Source: Phaeobacter piscinae (GTDB lineage Bacteria > Pseudomonadota > Alphaproteobacteria > Rhodobacterales > Rhodobacteraceae). Taken from it: a stretch of 64,000 bases of DNA. Location: assembly GCF_002407245.1 (NCBI RefSeq), contig NZ_CP010681.1, positions 1,550,001 to 1,614,000 of the forward strand, read 5' to 3'. This document shows, in pieces, positions 19,673 to 28,712 of the stretch. How positions within the stretch are numbered: the first letter of the stretch is position 1; the number at the start of each line of letters is the position of its first letter. A program made the position numbers and the translations under genes. The notes below the pieces were generated by a model that did not search any database, was not told the DNA's origin, and saw only the letters and a list, made by a program, of their open reading frames with translations.

Positions 19673-20449
19673 TCAGTCAGCTGTTGGAGGGTCGAATTTG
19701 TCGCGCAGCCTCTGCATGCCAGTGATCCAGCGGTCATAGTCTGCGGCCTTGGCCTGAATATACCCTTCGACCTTCGCATGGGGCAGGACAAGAAATCGAT
19801 TTTTTTCAATAGCCTCGATGCAACTTCTCGCAACATCCTCGGCTGAGATCATCCCGTCCACCGCCGCGGCGCTGTGCTCCATACCCTTGGTCATGGCGGT
19901 TTTCACCGCTTGCGGACAGGCCACGGAGACGCCGATCCCTTGATCGCCATGGGTGATCGCAAGCCACTCAGAAAAACCGACGGCGGCGTGTTTGCTCACC
20001 CCATAGCTCACAGCGCCAATCTGGTTCAACAATCCTGCCGCTGAGGCAATATTGAGAAAATGCCCGCCACCGCGCTTGATCATCCGCGGCACCAGATGCC
20101 GCGCGGCTGACACATGGGCCATCACGTTGATATCCCAGCTTTGCTGCCAGTCAGTGAGCGAGGTCTCAAGTCCACCGATCCGAAGGATCCCGGCATTGGA
20201 ACAGAACACATCAATCGGCGCGATTTCATGCTCGATCACATCAATCATCGCAGCGATGGCGTGGTCCGATCCTACGTCCAGGGTATAGGCACGACCACCG
20301 ATTTCATCCGCAGTGCGCTGCGCACCCAGTCTGTCCAAATCCGCGCAGATGATATGCTTGGGATTACACCCAGTCATTGCGATCGCCAACGCACGCCCGA
20401 TACCTGTCGCGGCACCGGTGATGACAATTGTTTTGCCGTGCAGATCCAT
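19673..20449 (-). CDS. Short-chain dehydrogenase/reductase
   Basis: A 258-residue SDR. It shows the cofactor loop TGAATGIGRALA, the NAGILRIG strand, the catalytic serine in LNIASAAGLLNQIGA and Y-x-x-x-K in YGVSKHAAVG. An Asp after the second strand (ICADLD) suggests NAD(H) preference. The ATG at 20449 has GAGG five bases upstream, so a longer frame from 20497 is not used. It converges on tesB and is a plausible hydroxyacyl or alcohol dehydrogenase for the same pathway. The substrate is unknown. Confidence 0.87.
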   Translation of the reverse strand: MDLHGKTIVITGAATGIGRALAIAMTGCNPKHIICADLDRLGAQRTADEIGGRAYTLDVGSDHAIAAMIDVIEHEIAPIDVFCSNAGILRIGGLETSLTDWQQSWDINVMAHVSAARHLVPRMIKRGGGHFLNIASAAGLLNQIGAVSYGVSKHAAVGFSEWLAITHGDQGIGVSVACPQAVKTAMTKGMEHSAAAVDGMISAEDVARSCIEAIEKNRFLVLPHAKVEGYIQAKAADYDRWITGMQRLRDKFDPPTAD

Positions 20450-21134
20450 GTTGGCCTCAACTGATGAAATCGTTCTGTGATACTGTCTCGTGTACAAGCC
20501 AGACCTGCAACAGTGACGCTACATCATATAAATTACACATAATACTGATTACAGGTTAATTTGCGTAGTTTAGATCGGCCAAACGAAATACGCTCTTTTG
20601 CGCATTTACCTTTCATTTATTGAGGTTGATGCGTCTGGCAAAAACACCTCGGCGATCCTGCGGGATTTCACCTGCGCTTTGGGGCATTCGCATGGCTTGG
20701 CTGGCTTTAGCTGCCGCAGCGTGCATCTGTGCAGCAGGATTAACCTGTCATTCTGGCCATTTGATCGGACATGGCTCGCGCTCTTTTGCAATATCGCAGT
20801 TCGGCGGCGGTTCAGTGGTGATCTTGCGCCTTTTGCGGAACTCTCTGTACGGAACGGTCATTCCACGACCGGTGTTGCGTCAGATCATGAGGGCATTAAC
20901 CCTGCCGCTTCGTTTGCCTTCTGCGCGCCAATGAATACACGAAGATTCAGATTTATCCCCTTAACTACTTTCCGCCAAAGGGAGCAGAAAATCTCGTCTG
21001 ATCCACCTGCCTCTCCTTGCGTCGCTGTGGGTACGGCCACGTTTTGCAAAATTGCAATTCAGATTTGCACAAATGCGGGGCGTGTCAGGAGTGTTAACCC
21101 TACATCGGTTTACACCTCGGTTACGATCTTAACA
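20450..21134. other. Gene-free interval upstream of the SDR gene
   Basis: About 685 bp without a convincing gene. One frame (20598-21173) is open for 191 codons, but its translation is rich in Cys, Ser and Phe, looks like no known family, has no good ribosome-binding site and runs into the terminator of the neighbouring gene. Base composition is less GC-rich than nearby genes. It may be a decayed gene or a long regulatory region. Confidence 0.45.
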
Positions 21135-21171
21135 AAAAATCGCACCCTTGTCTGGCAACGGTGCGATTTTT
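21135..21171 (-). terminator. Terminator of the glutaryl-CoA dehydrogenase gene
   Basis: A 12-bp stem (AAAAATCGCACC 21135-21146 with GGTGCGATTTTT 21160-21171), extended inside the loop by TTG/CAA. On the - strand it is followed by further T residues. Confidence 0.85.
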
Positions 21172-21208
21172 AATGGTTTTATTGATCAGTTGTAGCTGTC
21201 GGTTGCGC

Positions 21209-22429
21209 TTAGAAAAAGGCCTGCAGACCTGTCTGTGCGCGCCCGAGGATCAGCGCGTGAACATCATGAGTCCCCTCATAAGTGTTCACAGTTTCCAGGT
21301 TGACCATGTGCCGGATGACGCCGAACTCCAGGCTGATGCCATTTCCGCCGTGCATGTCGCGGGCATTCCGTGCGATCTCCAGCGCCTTGCCGCAGTTGTT
21401 GCGCTTGACGATGGAAATCATTTCCGGCGCGGCGTTGGCGTCATCCATCAGACGCCCCACGCGCAAGGAGGCCTGCAGGCCAAGCGTGATTTCGGTCTGC
21501 ATATTGGCCAGTTTCAGCTGGAACAACTGGGTGTTGGCCAAGGGGCGACCGAACTGTTTGCGATCCAACCCATATTGACGGGCGGCGTGCCAGCAAGCCT
21601 CTGCGGCGCCCATCGCGCCCCAGCTGATGCCATAGCGCGCGCGGTTCAGGCAGCCGAACGGGCCTTTCAAACCTTCCACATGGGGCAGCAGCGCGTCGTC
21701 GCCAACCTCGACGCCATCCATGACGATTTCACCGGTGATGGAGGCACGTAGCGACGCCTTATTGGCGATTTTTGGTGCGGACAGGCCCTTCATCCCTTTT
21801 TCCAAAACAAAGCCGCGGATCTTGCCGCCATGGGCTTCGGATTTGGCCCAGACGACAAACACATCTGCGATTGGCGCGTTGGAGATCCACATTTTGGAGC
21901 CAGTCAACCGGTAGCCGCCTTCGGTCTTTTCCGCGCGGGTTTTCATGCCGGCCGGGTCGGATCCCGCATCGGGTTCGGTCAGGCCAAAACAGCCGATCCA
22001 TTCGCCAGAGGAGAGTTTCGGCAGGTATTTTTGGCGCTGCTCCTCGCTGCCATATGCGTAAATGGGATACATCACAAGCGAGCTTTGCACCGACATCATT
22101 GAGCGGTAGCCGCTGTCGACGCGCTCGACTTCCCGTGCAACCAGCCCATAGGAGACATAGCCTGCGCCGAGGCCGCCGTATTGTTCCGGGATGGTCGTTC
22201 CAAGGAGGCCCATCTCGCCCATTTCGCGAAAGATCTCAGGATCAGTTTCTTCGTTTTCGTAAGCGTTTAGAACGCGCGGTTGAAGTTTTTCCTGGGCATA
22301 GGACCGCGCCGATGCCGCTATCATCCGCTCGTCCTCAGTCAACTGGTCGTCCAGCCGCAGAGGATCATCCCAGTTGAACTGACCCAGATCCGGGGCATCT
22401 TTGGCGCGCAAGGCAGGTTTATCGGTCAT
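21209..22429 (-). CDS. gcdH: Glutaryl-CoA dehydrogenase
   Basis: A 406-residue acyl-CoA dehydrogenase that oxidises and decarboxylates glutaryl-CoA to crotonyl-CoA in lysine and tryptophan breakdown. The N-terminus [18 protein letters not shown] is typical of GcdH. FAD-binding segments are [20 protein letters not shown] and [17 protein letters not shown]. The catalytic base is E385 in [17 protein letters not shown]. The length and the divergent LysR partner match known gcdH-gcdR pairs. It probably funnels into crotonyl-CoA, consistent with the acyl-CoA genes upstream. Confidence 0.93.
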   Translation of the reverse strand: MTDKPALRAKDAPDLGQFNWDDPLRLDDQLTEDERMIAASARSYAQEKLQPRVLNAYENEETDPEIFREMGEMGLLGTTIPEQYGGLGAGYVSYGLVAREVERVDSGYRSMMSVQSSLVMYPIYAYGSEEQRQKYLPKLSSGEWIGCFGLTEPDAGSDPAGMKTRAEKTEGGYRLTGSKMWISNAPIADVFVVWAKSEAHGGKIRGFVLEKGMKGLSAPKIANKASLRASITGEIVMDGVEVGDDALLPHVEGLKGPFGCLNRARYGISWGAMGAAEACWHAARQYGLDRKQFGRPLANTQLFQLKLANMQTEITLGLQASLRVGRLMDDANAAPEMISIVKRNNCGKALEIARNARDMHGGNGISLEFGVIRHMVNLETVNTYEGTHDVHALILGRAQTGLQAFF

Positions 22430-22531
22430 TTTTCGTCACCTTTTTGATCCTCAACTTGCCGCCGACCTTAACCTTGCGGTAAGACAAAGGACAGCGAGAG
22501 AACCACAAGCAAACATTACAAAAGCTCATAC

Positions 22532-23443
22532 ATGGCCACCCCGAGACGCTTCCTCCCTTCAATTGCGGCGCTGCGCGCGCTGGAAGCGCTGGACCGTTTG
22601 GGCAGCGCCTCGGCCGCGGCGGATGAGTTGGCGCTGACGCAGGGTGCAGTGAGCCGTCAGTTGCAGGCGCTGGAGCGTCAATTGGGCGTGGATCTGGTGC
22701 GCCGAGACCAGAAGCGGCTGACGCTGTCACCGGAGGCGCAGACCTACGCTGCTGATATTCGTCAGGCGCTGAACCAGATCGCCCAGTCGACGCTGCGCGT
22801 ACAGGCAGCGCCCTTGGCTGGCAGTCTTAATCTGGCGATTCTGCCCGCTTTTGGGATGCGCTGGTTGATGCCGCGGCTACCGGAATTTGCACGGCGGCAT
22901 CCGGATGTGACGATCAATATGTCCACGCGGCTGGAACCGTTCAACTTCGTCAGCGAAGGCTTTGATGCTGCGATACATTTTGGGACTGCGGACTGGCCCG
23001 GAACCCAGGCGCTGCTGCTGAAACATGAACAGATGCTGCCAGTCTGTGCGCCCGACCTGCTGGCCGGGGGGGAGGTCCGTACCCCGAGTGATATCGCCGC
23101 CCTGCCCCTGTTGCATATCCAGACTCGCCCTCAGGCCTGGCAACACTGGTTCGAGAGCCATGATATCGCGTTGCAGGACGGTTTGTCCGGCACCATGTAT
23201 GACCAATTCGCAACCATTACACAGGCTGCGCTGCATGGGCTTGGCGTGGCCTTGATGCCGGATTATCTGGTGGAGCAGGATCTTGCGACAGGGCGGCTTG
23301 TGGCGCTTCACGCCACCGCTACCGAAAGCCCGGGCGCTTATTACCTGGTCTGGCCCGAGGCCCGGTCCAAGGACCCTGCCCTGATCAAGTTCCGCAGCTG
23401 GCTGGCGGGTCAGGCGCAGCCCGAAGATCCGCTGCCAAGGTAG
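22532..23443 (+). CDS. LysR-family regulator (GcvA-like), probable gcdH regulator
   Basis: A 303-residue LysR protein. The helix-turn-helix spans residues 5-65 (LPSIAALRALEALDRLGSAS, TQGAVSRQLQALERQLGVDL). The effector domain follows with IAILPAFGMRWLMPRLPEF-like features of the GcvA/AmpR subgroup and ALHGLGVALMPDYLVEQDL. It diverges from gcdH across 102 bp, the usual arrangement for LysR control of a neighbouring catabolic gene. The inducer is probably glutarate or its CoA ester, by analogy only. Confidence 0.9.
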   Translation: MATPRRFLPSIAALRALEALDRLGSASAAADELALTQGAVSRQLQALERQLGVDLVRRDQKRLTLSPEAQTYAADIRQALNQIAQSTLRVQAAPLAGSLNLAILPAFGMRWLMPRLPEFARRHPDVTINMSTRLEPFNFVSEGFDAAIHFGTADWPGTQALLLKHEQMLPVCAPDLLAGGEVRTPSDIAALPLLHIQTRPQAWQHWFESHDIALQDGLSGTMYDQFATITQAALHGLGVALMPDYLVEQDLATGRLVALHATATESPGAYYLVWPEARSKDPALIKFRSWLAGQAQPEDPLPR

Positions 23444-23506
23444 TTTTCGGGTGGTGAAAACCCATCTGATGACAAGGTTTCATAATTTTATCAATGTGAT
23501 GTCGGT

Positions 23507-24196
23507 CTATCCTAAGGCGTATCCTGCGCCGCGGACTGTCCGGACAGGGTCCGATCCGCCGTGTTGGGTCAGCGCCTTGCGCAGACGGCCGATGTGGACG
23601 TCCACGGTTCGGGTGTCGACATAGATGTCCCGCCCCCAGACGCGGTCCAGCAGCTGCTCCCGGCTCCAGACCCGGCCGGGTTTCTCCATAAAGGTCGACA
23701 GCAGGCGAAATTCGGTTGGCCCCAGTTTCAACGGCGCCTCGCCCCGGCTCACCTTATGGGTTTCGGCATCCAGCACGATATCGTCAAATTCCAGCCGCAC
23801 CCCAACGGTTGAGGGACGCACGCGGCGCAGCTGGGTCCGCACACGGGCCATCAGCTCAATCACGGAATAGGGTTTGACCACATAGTCATCCGCCCCGGTT
23901 TCCAGTCCGCGCACCTTGTCCACTTCCTCGGAGCGGGCCGAGAGCATGATGATCGGGATATTGCGGGTTTCGGTGCGCGTCTTCAGGCGGCGGCAAACCT
24001 CAATCCCGCTCAGATTGGGCATCATCCAGTCCAGCACGATGATATCCGGCATGTCCTCTTCGACGATCAGCAGTGCCTCTTCGCCGTGTTCGGCGCGCAG
24101 GACGCGAAAGCCGTCTGCCTCCAGATTATAGGACAGCACCTCGCGTTGGGCCAATTCGTCCTCGACCACCAGAACGGTGGGTTGGTCGGCAGCCAT
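23507..24196 (-). CDS. phoB: Phosphate regulon response regulator PhoB
   Basis: A 229-residue OmpR-type response regulator. The receiver domain has the acidic pair VVEDE, phospho-acceptor D56 in VLDWMMPN and the KPYS lysine region. The winged-helix domain (about 130-229) contains LGPTEFRLLSTFMEKPGRVW and VDVHIGRLRKAL. It activates phosphate-starvation genes by binding PHO boxes, one of which lies before pstS in this window. It is the last gene of the run phoR-pstSCAB-phoU-phoB, two bases after phoU. The sensor PhoR is encoded at the other end of the cluster. Confidence 0.96.
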   Translation of the reverse strand: MAADQPTVLVVEDELAQREVLSYNLEADGFRVLRAEHGEEALLIVEEDMPDIIVLDWMMPNLSGIEVCRRLKTRTETRNIPIIMLSARSEEVDKVRGLETGADDYVVKPYSVIELMARVRTQLRRVRPSTVGVRLEFDDIVLDAETHKVSRGEAPLKLGPTEFRLLSTFMEKPGRVWSREQLLDRVWGRDIYVDTRTVDVHIGRLRKALTQHGGSDPVRTVRGAGYALG

Positions 24197-24198
24197 GC

Positions 24199-24909
24199 TC
24201 AGACCTCCTGCGGCACGGACGATGTGGTGTCGGCCTTCTGCCGGTCATCTTCCGGTTTGTCGCCAGTCACCAGATAGACCACCTGCTCCGCGATGGAGGT
24301 GACATGATCGCCCATGCGTTCGACGTTCTTGGCGATGAAATGCAGGTGCATGCAGGGGGTGATATTGCGCGGATCTTCCATCATGAAGGTGAGGAATTCG
24401 CGAAACAGCGCATTGTACATCTGATCGACATCACAGTCGCGGGCGATCACATCCTGCGCCAGTTCCACATCGCGCTGGATGTAGGAATCCAGCGCGTCCT
24501 TCAGCATCAGTTCGACCTCGCGCGCCATCCGGCGCATGGCGGCAGCACTTTCGGAGACATTCGGCCCCTGCGCCAGAACAGCCGTCCGTTTGGCGATGTT
24601 CTTGGCATAGTCGCCGATGCGTTCCAGATTGCCGGAGATTTTCATCACCGACAGAACCAGCCGCAGGTCAACAGCGGCGGGCGCACGGATGGCGATGACG
24701 CGGGCGGCCTCTTCGTTGATCAGCTCTTCCAGACCGTCGATGGCCTTGTCGCCCTGACGCACCTGCTGGGCCAGTTCCTCATCGCGGGTTTCCAGCGCGC
24801 GGGCGGCGTCCATGATGGCAGCCTCGACGAGGCCGCCCATTTTCATAATCTGCGCCTGAATGGCTTCGAGGTCGCGGTCAAATGCGGATGCAATATGTTG
24901 TTCTACCAT
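24199..24909 (-). CDS. phoU: Phosphate signalling protein PhoU
   Basis: A 236-residue PhoU, all-helical with two repeats. Metal-site motifs of the family are seen in the first repeat (DEELAQQVRQGDKAIDGLEE) and in the second (VIARDCDVDQMYNALFREF, then NAERMGDH-like NVERMGDHVTSIAEQ). It links the Pst transporter to PhoR and keeps the regulon off when phosphate is plentiful. It lies between pstB and phoB in the same direction with short spacing. Confidence 0.96.
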   Translation of the reverse strand: MVEQHIASAFDRDLEAIQAQIMKMGGLVEAAIMDAARALETRDEELAQQVRQGDKAIDGLEELINEEAARVIAIRAPAAVDLRLVLSVMKISGNLERIGDYAKNIAKRTAVLAQGPNVSESAAAMRRMAREVELMLKDALDSYIQRDVELAQDVIARDCDVDQMYNALFREFLTFMMEDPRNITPCMHLHFIAKNVERMGDHVTSIAEQVVYLVTGDKPEDDRQKADTTSSVPQEV

Positions 24910-24923
24910 GGGTCTGTCCTCGA

Positions 24924-25721
24924 TCAGCCGATACGGCCGGTGATGTAGCTCTCGGTGCGCGGATCCTCAGGGTTGGTGAAGATCTGGCCGGTCGCACCAA
25001 ATTCAACCAGATTGCCAAGGTGGAAGAAGGCGGTTTTCTGGCTCACCCGTGCGGCCTGCTGCATTGAGTGGGTGACGATCACCACGGAATAGCTGCTGCG
25101 CAGTTCGTCGATCAGTTCTTCGATCTGGGCCGTCGCGATCGGGTCAAGTGCGGAACAGGGCTCATCCATCAACAGCACTTCTGGTTCGGTCGCAACGGCG
25201 CGGGCGATGCACAGGCGCTGTTGCTGGCCACCGGAAAGGCCTGTGCCGGGTGCATCCAGCCGATCCTTCACCTCATCCCAGATGGCGCCACGGCGCAGGG
25301 ATTTCTCGACGATCTCATCCAGCTCCGCCTTATTGGCGGCCAGTCCGTGAATGCGCGGGCCATAGGCGACATTGTCATAGATCGACTTGGGGAACGGGTT
25401 CGGTTTCTGAAACACCATGCCCACTTTTGCGCGCAGCTGCACAGGATCGACACGGCTATCATAGATGTCTTCACCGTCGATAGAAATATCCCCGGTCACC
25501 CGGCAGATATCAATGGTGTCATTCATCCGGTTGAGACAACGCAGGAAGGTTGATTTCCCGCAGCCCGAGGGGCCGATGAAGGCGGTGACGGTGTTGTCCT
25601 CGATCTCGACGTTGACGTCTTTAATCGCGTGGGACTCGCCGTAGTAGACATTCACGTTCTTAGCGGCAATTTTGGTTTTCTGTGTTTGCACGTCTTTGTC
25701 CAATGCAGTCATCAGGTTCAT
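24924..25721 (-). CDS. pstB: Phosphate ABC transporter ATP-binding protein PstB
   Basis: A 265-residue ATPase of the PstSCAB importer. Walker A is GPSGCGKST, the Q-loop [20 protein letters not shown] is PstB-specific, the signature is [14 protein letters not shown] and Walker B is [12 protein letters not shown]. The ATG at 25721 ([10 protein letters not shown]) has AGGGGG upstream and still overlaps nothing important; the longer frame to 25751 overlaps pstA by 17 nt. It acts at the inner face of the cytoplasmic membrane with PstA and PstC. Confidence 0.97.
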   Translation of the reverse strand: MNLMTALDKDVQTQKTKIAAKNVNVYYGESHAIKDVNVEIEDNTVTAFIGPSGCGKSTFLRCLNRMNDTIDICRVTGDISIDGEDIYDSRVDPVQLRAKVGMVFQKPNPFPKSIYDNVAYGPRIHGLAANKAELDEIVEKSLRRGAIWDEVKDRLDAPGTGLSGGQQQRLCIARAVATEPEVLLMDEPCSALDPIATAQIEELIDELRSSYSVVIVTHSMQQAARVSQKTAFFHLGNLVEFGATGQIFTNPEDPRTESYITGRIG

Positions 25722-25734
25722 ATCGGCAGCCCCC

Positions 25735-27090
25735 TTACCAGCGGCGTTCAAAGCGGCGGCGCAGGATCACGGCCACTGTGTTCATGGTGACGAGGAAGAT
25801 CAACAGGATGATGATACCGCCCCAGGCGCGTTCGTAAAATGCCGGATCAGCACGTTTCGCCCATTCGTAGATCTGCGCGGGCATGGCTGAGTTCGGGGCC
25901 AACAGGCCATCAGCGAGGGTTTCCGGCGCATTGGAGGCGATGAAGCCAACCATGCCGATCAGCAACAGCGGCGCAGTCTCCCCCAGGGCCTGCGCCAGAC
26001 CGATAATGGTGCCGGTGAGGATGCCGGGTGCGGCCAGCGGCAGCACATGGTGAAACACCGCCTGCATCCGCGAGGCTCCGACCCCAAGCGCCGCATCCCG
26101 GATCGACGGCGGCACGGATTTGAGCGAGGCGCGGGTGGAGATGATCACTGTCGGCAGGGTCATCAGCGTCAGCACCAGACCACCCACCAGCGGCGCCGAC
26201 ATCGGCAGGTGCATGTAGTTGATGAACACCGCAAGGCCTAGGATACCAAACACAATCGACGGCACGGCAGCGAGGTTGGAGATATTCACTTCGATCACAT
26301 CAGTGAGCCAGTTTTTCGGAGCAAATTCTTCAAGATAGATAGAGGCGGCAACACCGATGGGCAGCGCCAGCGCCAGCACGACCAGCATCATGAAGAGCGA
26401 CCCCATCATGGAGACGCCCATACCGGCAGCTTCTGGACGCGCATCAGAAGCGTCGGCGCCGGTGATGAAGTCAAGATTGAAGGTTTTGGCCGCGACGCCT
26501 GCCGTCACCAGTGCATCCACCAGATCGAGTTGTGCGGGCGAGATGCTCTTGTCGTTGACAATGCTGTCGCGACTGACGCGGCCTTTCAGGTAGCCGTCCA
26601 CCCGGCTGGAGGCGAGGAAGCGGAAGGTGACCGTCTCCCCAATCTGATCGGGGTTTTCCAGCACATAGGCCCGCAGCTGCGCGGCGGCGTTTTTTGACAG
26701 GATGCCCGCCATCGCCTTGGCCTTCAGGTCCGTCTCAATCCCCAGCTCCGCAACCTTCGCCTGCACCGCATTTTTGATCAGCGGCGCATAGCCGAAGGTG
26801 GTTACCTTCTTGATCGCATCCAGATCGCGGGCACCGGATTTGTCCAGTTTGCTTTCCAGCAGTTCCACGTCCAGCGTGATGAAGGTCTGCTGAAACGCAC
26901 CTGTGCCCCGGCTCACAATGGTGAAGACCAGCACCGCAAGCATCAGCAGGCCAACCGTGATGGCGGCAATACCGTAACCACGAAACCGGCGCTCGGCGGC
27001 GTTGCGCTTGCGGGTGCGGTCCGATTGCTGCAGCAGCGAGCCTGCGTGGCTGCCTTCGGGTCCCGGGGTGTTTTGGCTGATATCGGTCAT
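25735..27090 (-). CDS. pstA: Phosphate ABC transporter permease PstA (with N-terminal DUF3333 region)
   Basis: A 451-residue permease, much longer than the roughly 290-residue E. coli PstA. Residues about 30-60 form a first membrane segment, and residues 65-210 are a soluble insert of the DUF3333 type, probably periplasmic. The permease core follows with the EAA-type loop [20 protein letters not shown]. Its ATG touches the pstC stop (shared base at 27090). It forms the channel with PstC. The long insert is a family trait of many alphaproteobacterial PstA proteins. Confidence 0.93.
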   Translation of the reverse strand: MTDISQNTPGPEGSHAGSLLQQSDRTRKRNAAERRFRGYGIAAITVGLLMLAVLVFTIVSRGTGAFQQTFITLDVELLESKLDKSGARDLDAIKKVTTFGYAPLIKNAVQAKVAELGIETDLKAKAMAGILSKNAAAQLRAYVLENPDQIGETVTFRFLASSRVDGYLKGRVSRDSIVNDKSISPAQLDLVDALVTAGVAAKTFNLDFITGADASDARPEAAGMGVSMMGSLFMMLVVLALALPIGVAASIYLEEFAPKNWLTDVIEVNISNLAAVPSIVFGILGLAVFINYMHLPMSAPLVGGLVLTLMTLPTVIISTRASLKSVPPSIRDAALGVGASRMQAVFHHVLPLAAPGILTGTIIGLAQALGETAPLLLIGMVGFIASNAPETLADGLLAPNSAMPAQIYEWAKRADPAFYERAWGGIIILLIFLVTMNTVAVILRRRFERRW

Positions 27091-28568
27091 TAGTCGTACT
27101 GCTCCCGGTATTTGCGCACGATATAAAGCGCCAGAACATTAAGCCCGAGGGTCAGGACAAACAGCGTCAGACCAAGGGCAAAGGCGACCAGCGTCTCGGG
27201 GCTGGCAAAGTCGGTGTCGCCCGTCAGCTGGCTGACGATCCGTGTGGTGATTGTGGTCATCGATTCCAGCGGGTTGAGTGAGAATTTGGCAATCGCCCCG
27301 GCGCCCATAACAACAATCATCGTCTCACCAATGGCGCGTGACGCCGCCAGCAGCACAGCGCCCACGATGCCGGGAAGCGCTGCGGGCATCACCACCTGAC
27401 GGATGGTTTCGGATTTGGTCGCCCCCAGCCCAAGCGAGCCATCGCGCATGGCCTGCGGTACGGCGTTGATGATGTCATCGGACAGCGACGACACAAAGGG
27501 GATCAGCATAATGCCCATCACCAGACCAGCGGTCAGAACCGAGGTGGCCCCGCTCATCCATTCGACCCCCAGAATGCCGTCTTCACCCTGACCGAAGAAT
27601 TTCACCAGCAGCGGACCAACCGTCAGCAGCGCAAAGAGGCCGTAGACGATGGTCGGAATGCCGGCGAGGATCTCCAGCAGCGGTTTGGCAAAGGCGCGGG
27701 TTGTGCCGCTGGCGTATTCAGAGAGATAGATCGCGGCAAAAAGCCCGACAGGCACCGCGACCAGCAGCGCAATCGCCGAGATATATAGCGTTCCCCACAG
27801 CAGCGGCAGGATCGACAGGTCACTGTCCCCGCGGAAGTTCGGCGCCCATGTGGTGCCAAAGAAGAAATCGCTCCAGGCATGCAGCCCAAAGAAGTTGATG
27901 CTTTCAAACAGCATTGAGAACACGATGCCAACGGTGGTCAGAATGGCAAGGCTGGCTGCAAGAATGAGCAGCGCCATGATCCCCTGTTCCACCACATTGC
28001 GGGCGCGAAAATCCTTATGCGTGCGCCCATAGGCCCAGGCAAAGCCAACCATCGCCAAGAGGCCGACGATCACCGACATGATGATCTGGCCCTTGTTGGC
28101 AAGGCTGCGGTAACTCTGCGCCGCAGTCAGCACCTCCGGGCGCACATCGGAGCCAAGCGCAACGCCAATCTCGCCCAGACGGGCACGGATATCGGTCTCA
28201 CCACTGTCGAGGTTGCGGGCGTCGGTTGGGGATAGAACCCCCTGCTCTACCGCCAGATCCAGCCCCTCGGCGAGACGGCGCACGTCGCTCATCACAAGGC
28301 CAAGCGTGGAGTTCTCCGGCACCAGCTCTGCCGGGATCATAGCGGAGACCCGGTTTTCAATGACCATTGGCTGGGCCAGCGACCAGATGGCGAGCACCGC
28401 CAATGCCGGCACCAACGCACTGAAGGCCACGTTATGACCGTAGTAAGCGGGCAGCGAGTGCAACGCCTTTGCGTTCCCTCCTGCCGAGGCAAGCGCGCGG
28501 TTGCGCCCCAGCACAAAGCCCAGCCCGGAAAGGGCAAGAAGGGCAATCACGAGCCAAACTGTCGGCAT
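27090..28568 (-). CDS. pstC: Phosphate ABC transporter permease PstC
   Basis: A 492-residue permease, again longer than the roughly 320 residues of E. coli PstC. Two or three extra N-terminal membrane segments flank a soluble region (about 80-165) with an AVEQGVLSPTDARNLDSGE stretch. The conserved core has PLLWGTLYISAIALLVAVPV, GIPTIVYGLFALLTVGP and the loop LGLGATKSETIRQVVMPAAL. It is probably co-transcribed with pstS although a strong hairpin lies between them. Confidence 0.93.
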   Translation of the reverse strand: MPTVWLVIALLALSGLGFVLGRNRALASAGGNAKALHSLPAYYGHNVAFSALVPALAVLAIWSLAQPMVIENRVSAMIPAELVPENSTLGLVMSDVRRLAEGLDLAVEQGVLSPTDARNLDSGETDIRARLGEIGVALGSDVRPEVLTAAQSYRSLANKGQIIMSVIVGLLAMVGFAWAYGRTHKDFRARNVVEQGIMALLILAASLAILTTVGIVFSMLFESINFFGLHAWSDFFFGTTWAPNFRGDSDLSILPLLWGTLYISAIALLVAVPVGLFAAIYLSEYASGTTRAFAKPLLEILAGIPTIVYGLFALLTVGPLLVKFFGQGEDGILGVEWMSGATSVLTAGLVMGIMLIPFVSSLSDDIINAVPQAMRDGSLGLGATKSETIRQVVMPAALPGIVGAVLLAASRAIGETMIVVMGAGAIAKFSLNPLESMTTITTRIVSQLTGDTDFASPETLVAFALGLTLFVLTLGLNVLALYIVRKYREQYD

Positions 28569-28659
28569 CAGCTACTCCGTTTGAGTGAGACGGAAAATCC
28601 GGTTCTGCAAGAGCCGACCACGCGGATTGCAAAGGGGTGTCTTATGGTGGTCAGAGATT

Positions 28660-28689
28660 GGGCCGGGGCAATGTCAGATGCCCCGGCCC
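28660..28689 (-). promoter_or_regulatory. Intercistronic hairpin between pstS and pstC
   Basis: A perfect 11-bp GC stem (GGGCCGGGGCA 28660-28670 with TGCCCCGGCCC 28679-28689) lies 24 nt after the pstS stop. On the - strand no T-run follows, so it should not terminate fully. It may protect the pstS message from 3' decay and allow more PstS than permease to be made. Confidence 0.6.
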
Positions 28690-28712
28690 GCAGTGTCACT
28701 TAAGCCGGGCGA

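Noticed and set aside
20598..21173. A 191-codon frame in the gap before gcdH
   Set aside because: Unlikely composition, no ribosome-binding site, no family resemblance and overlap with a terminator.
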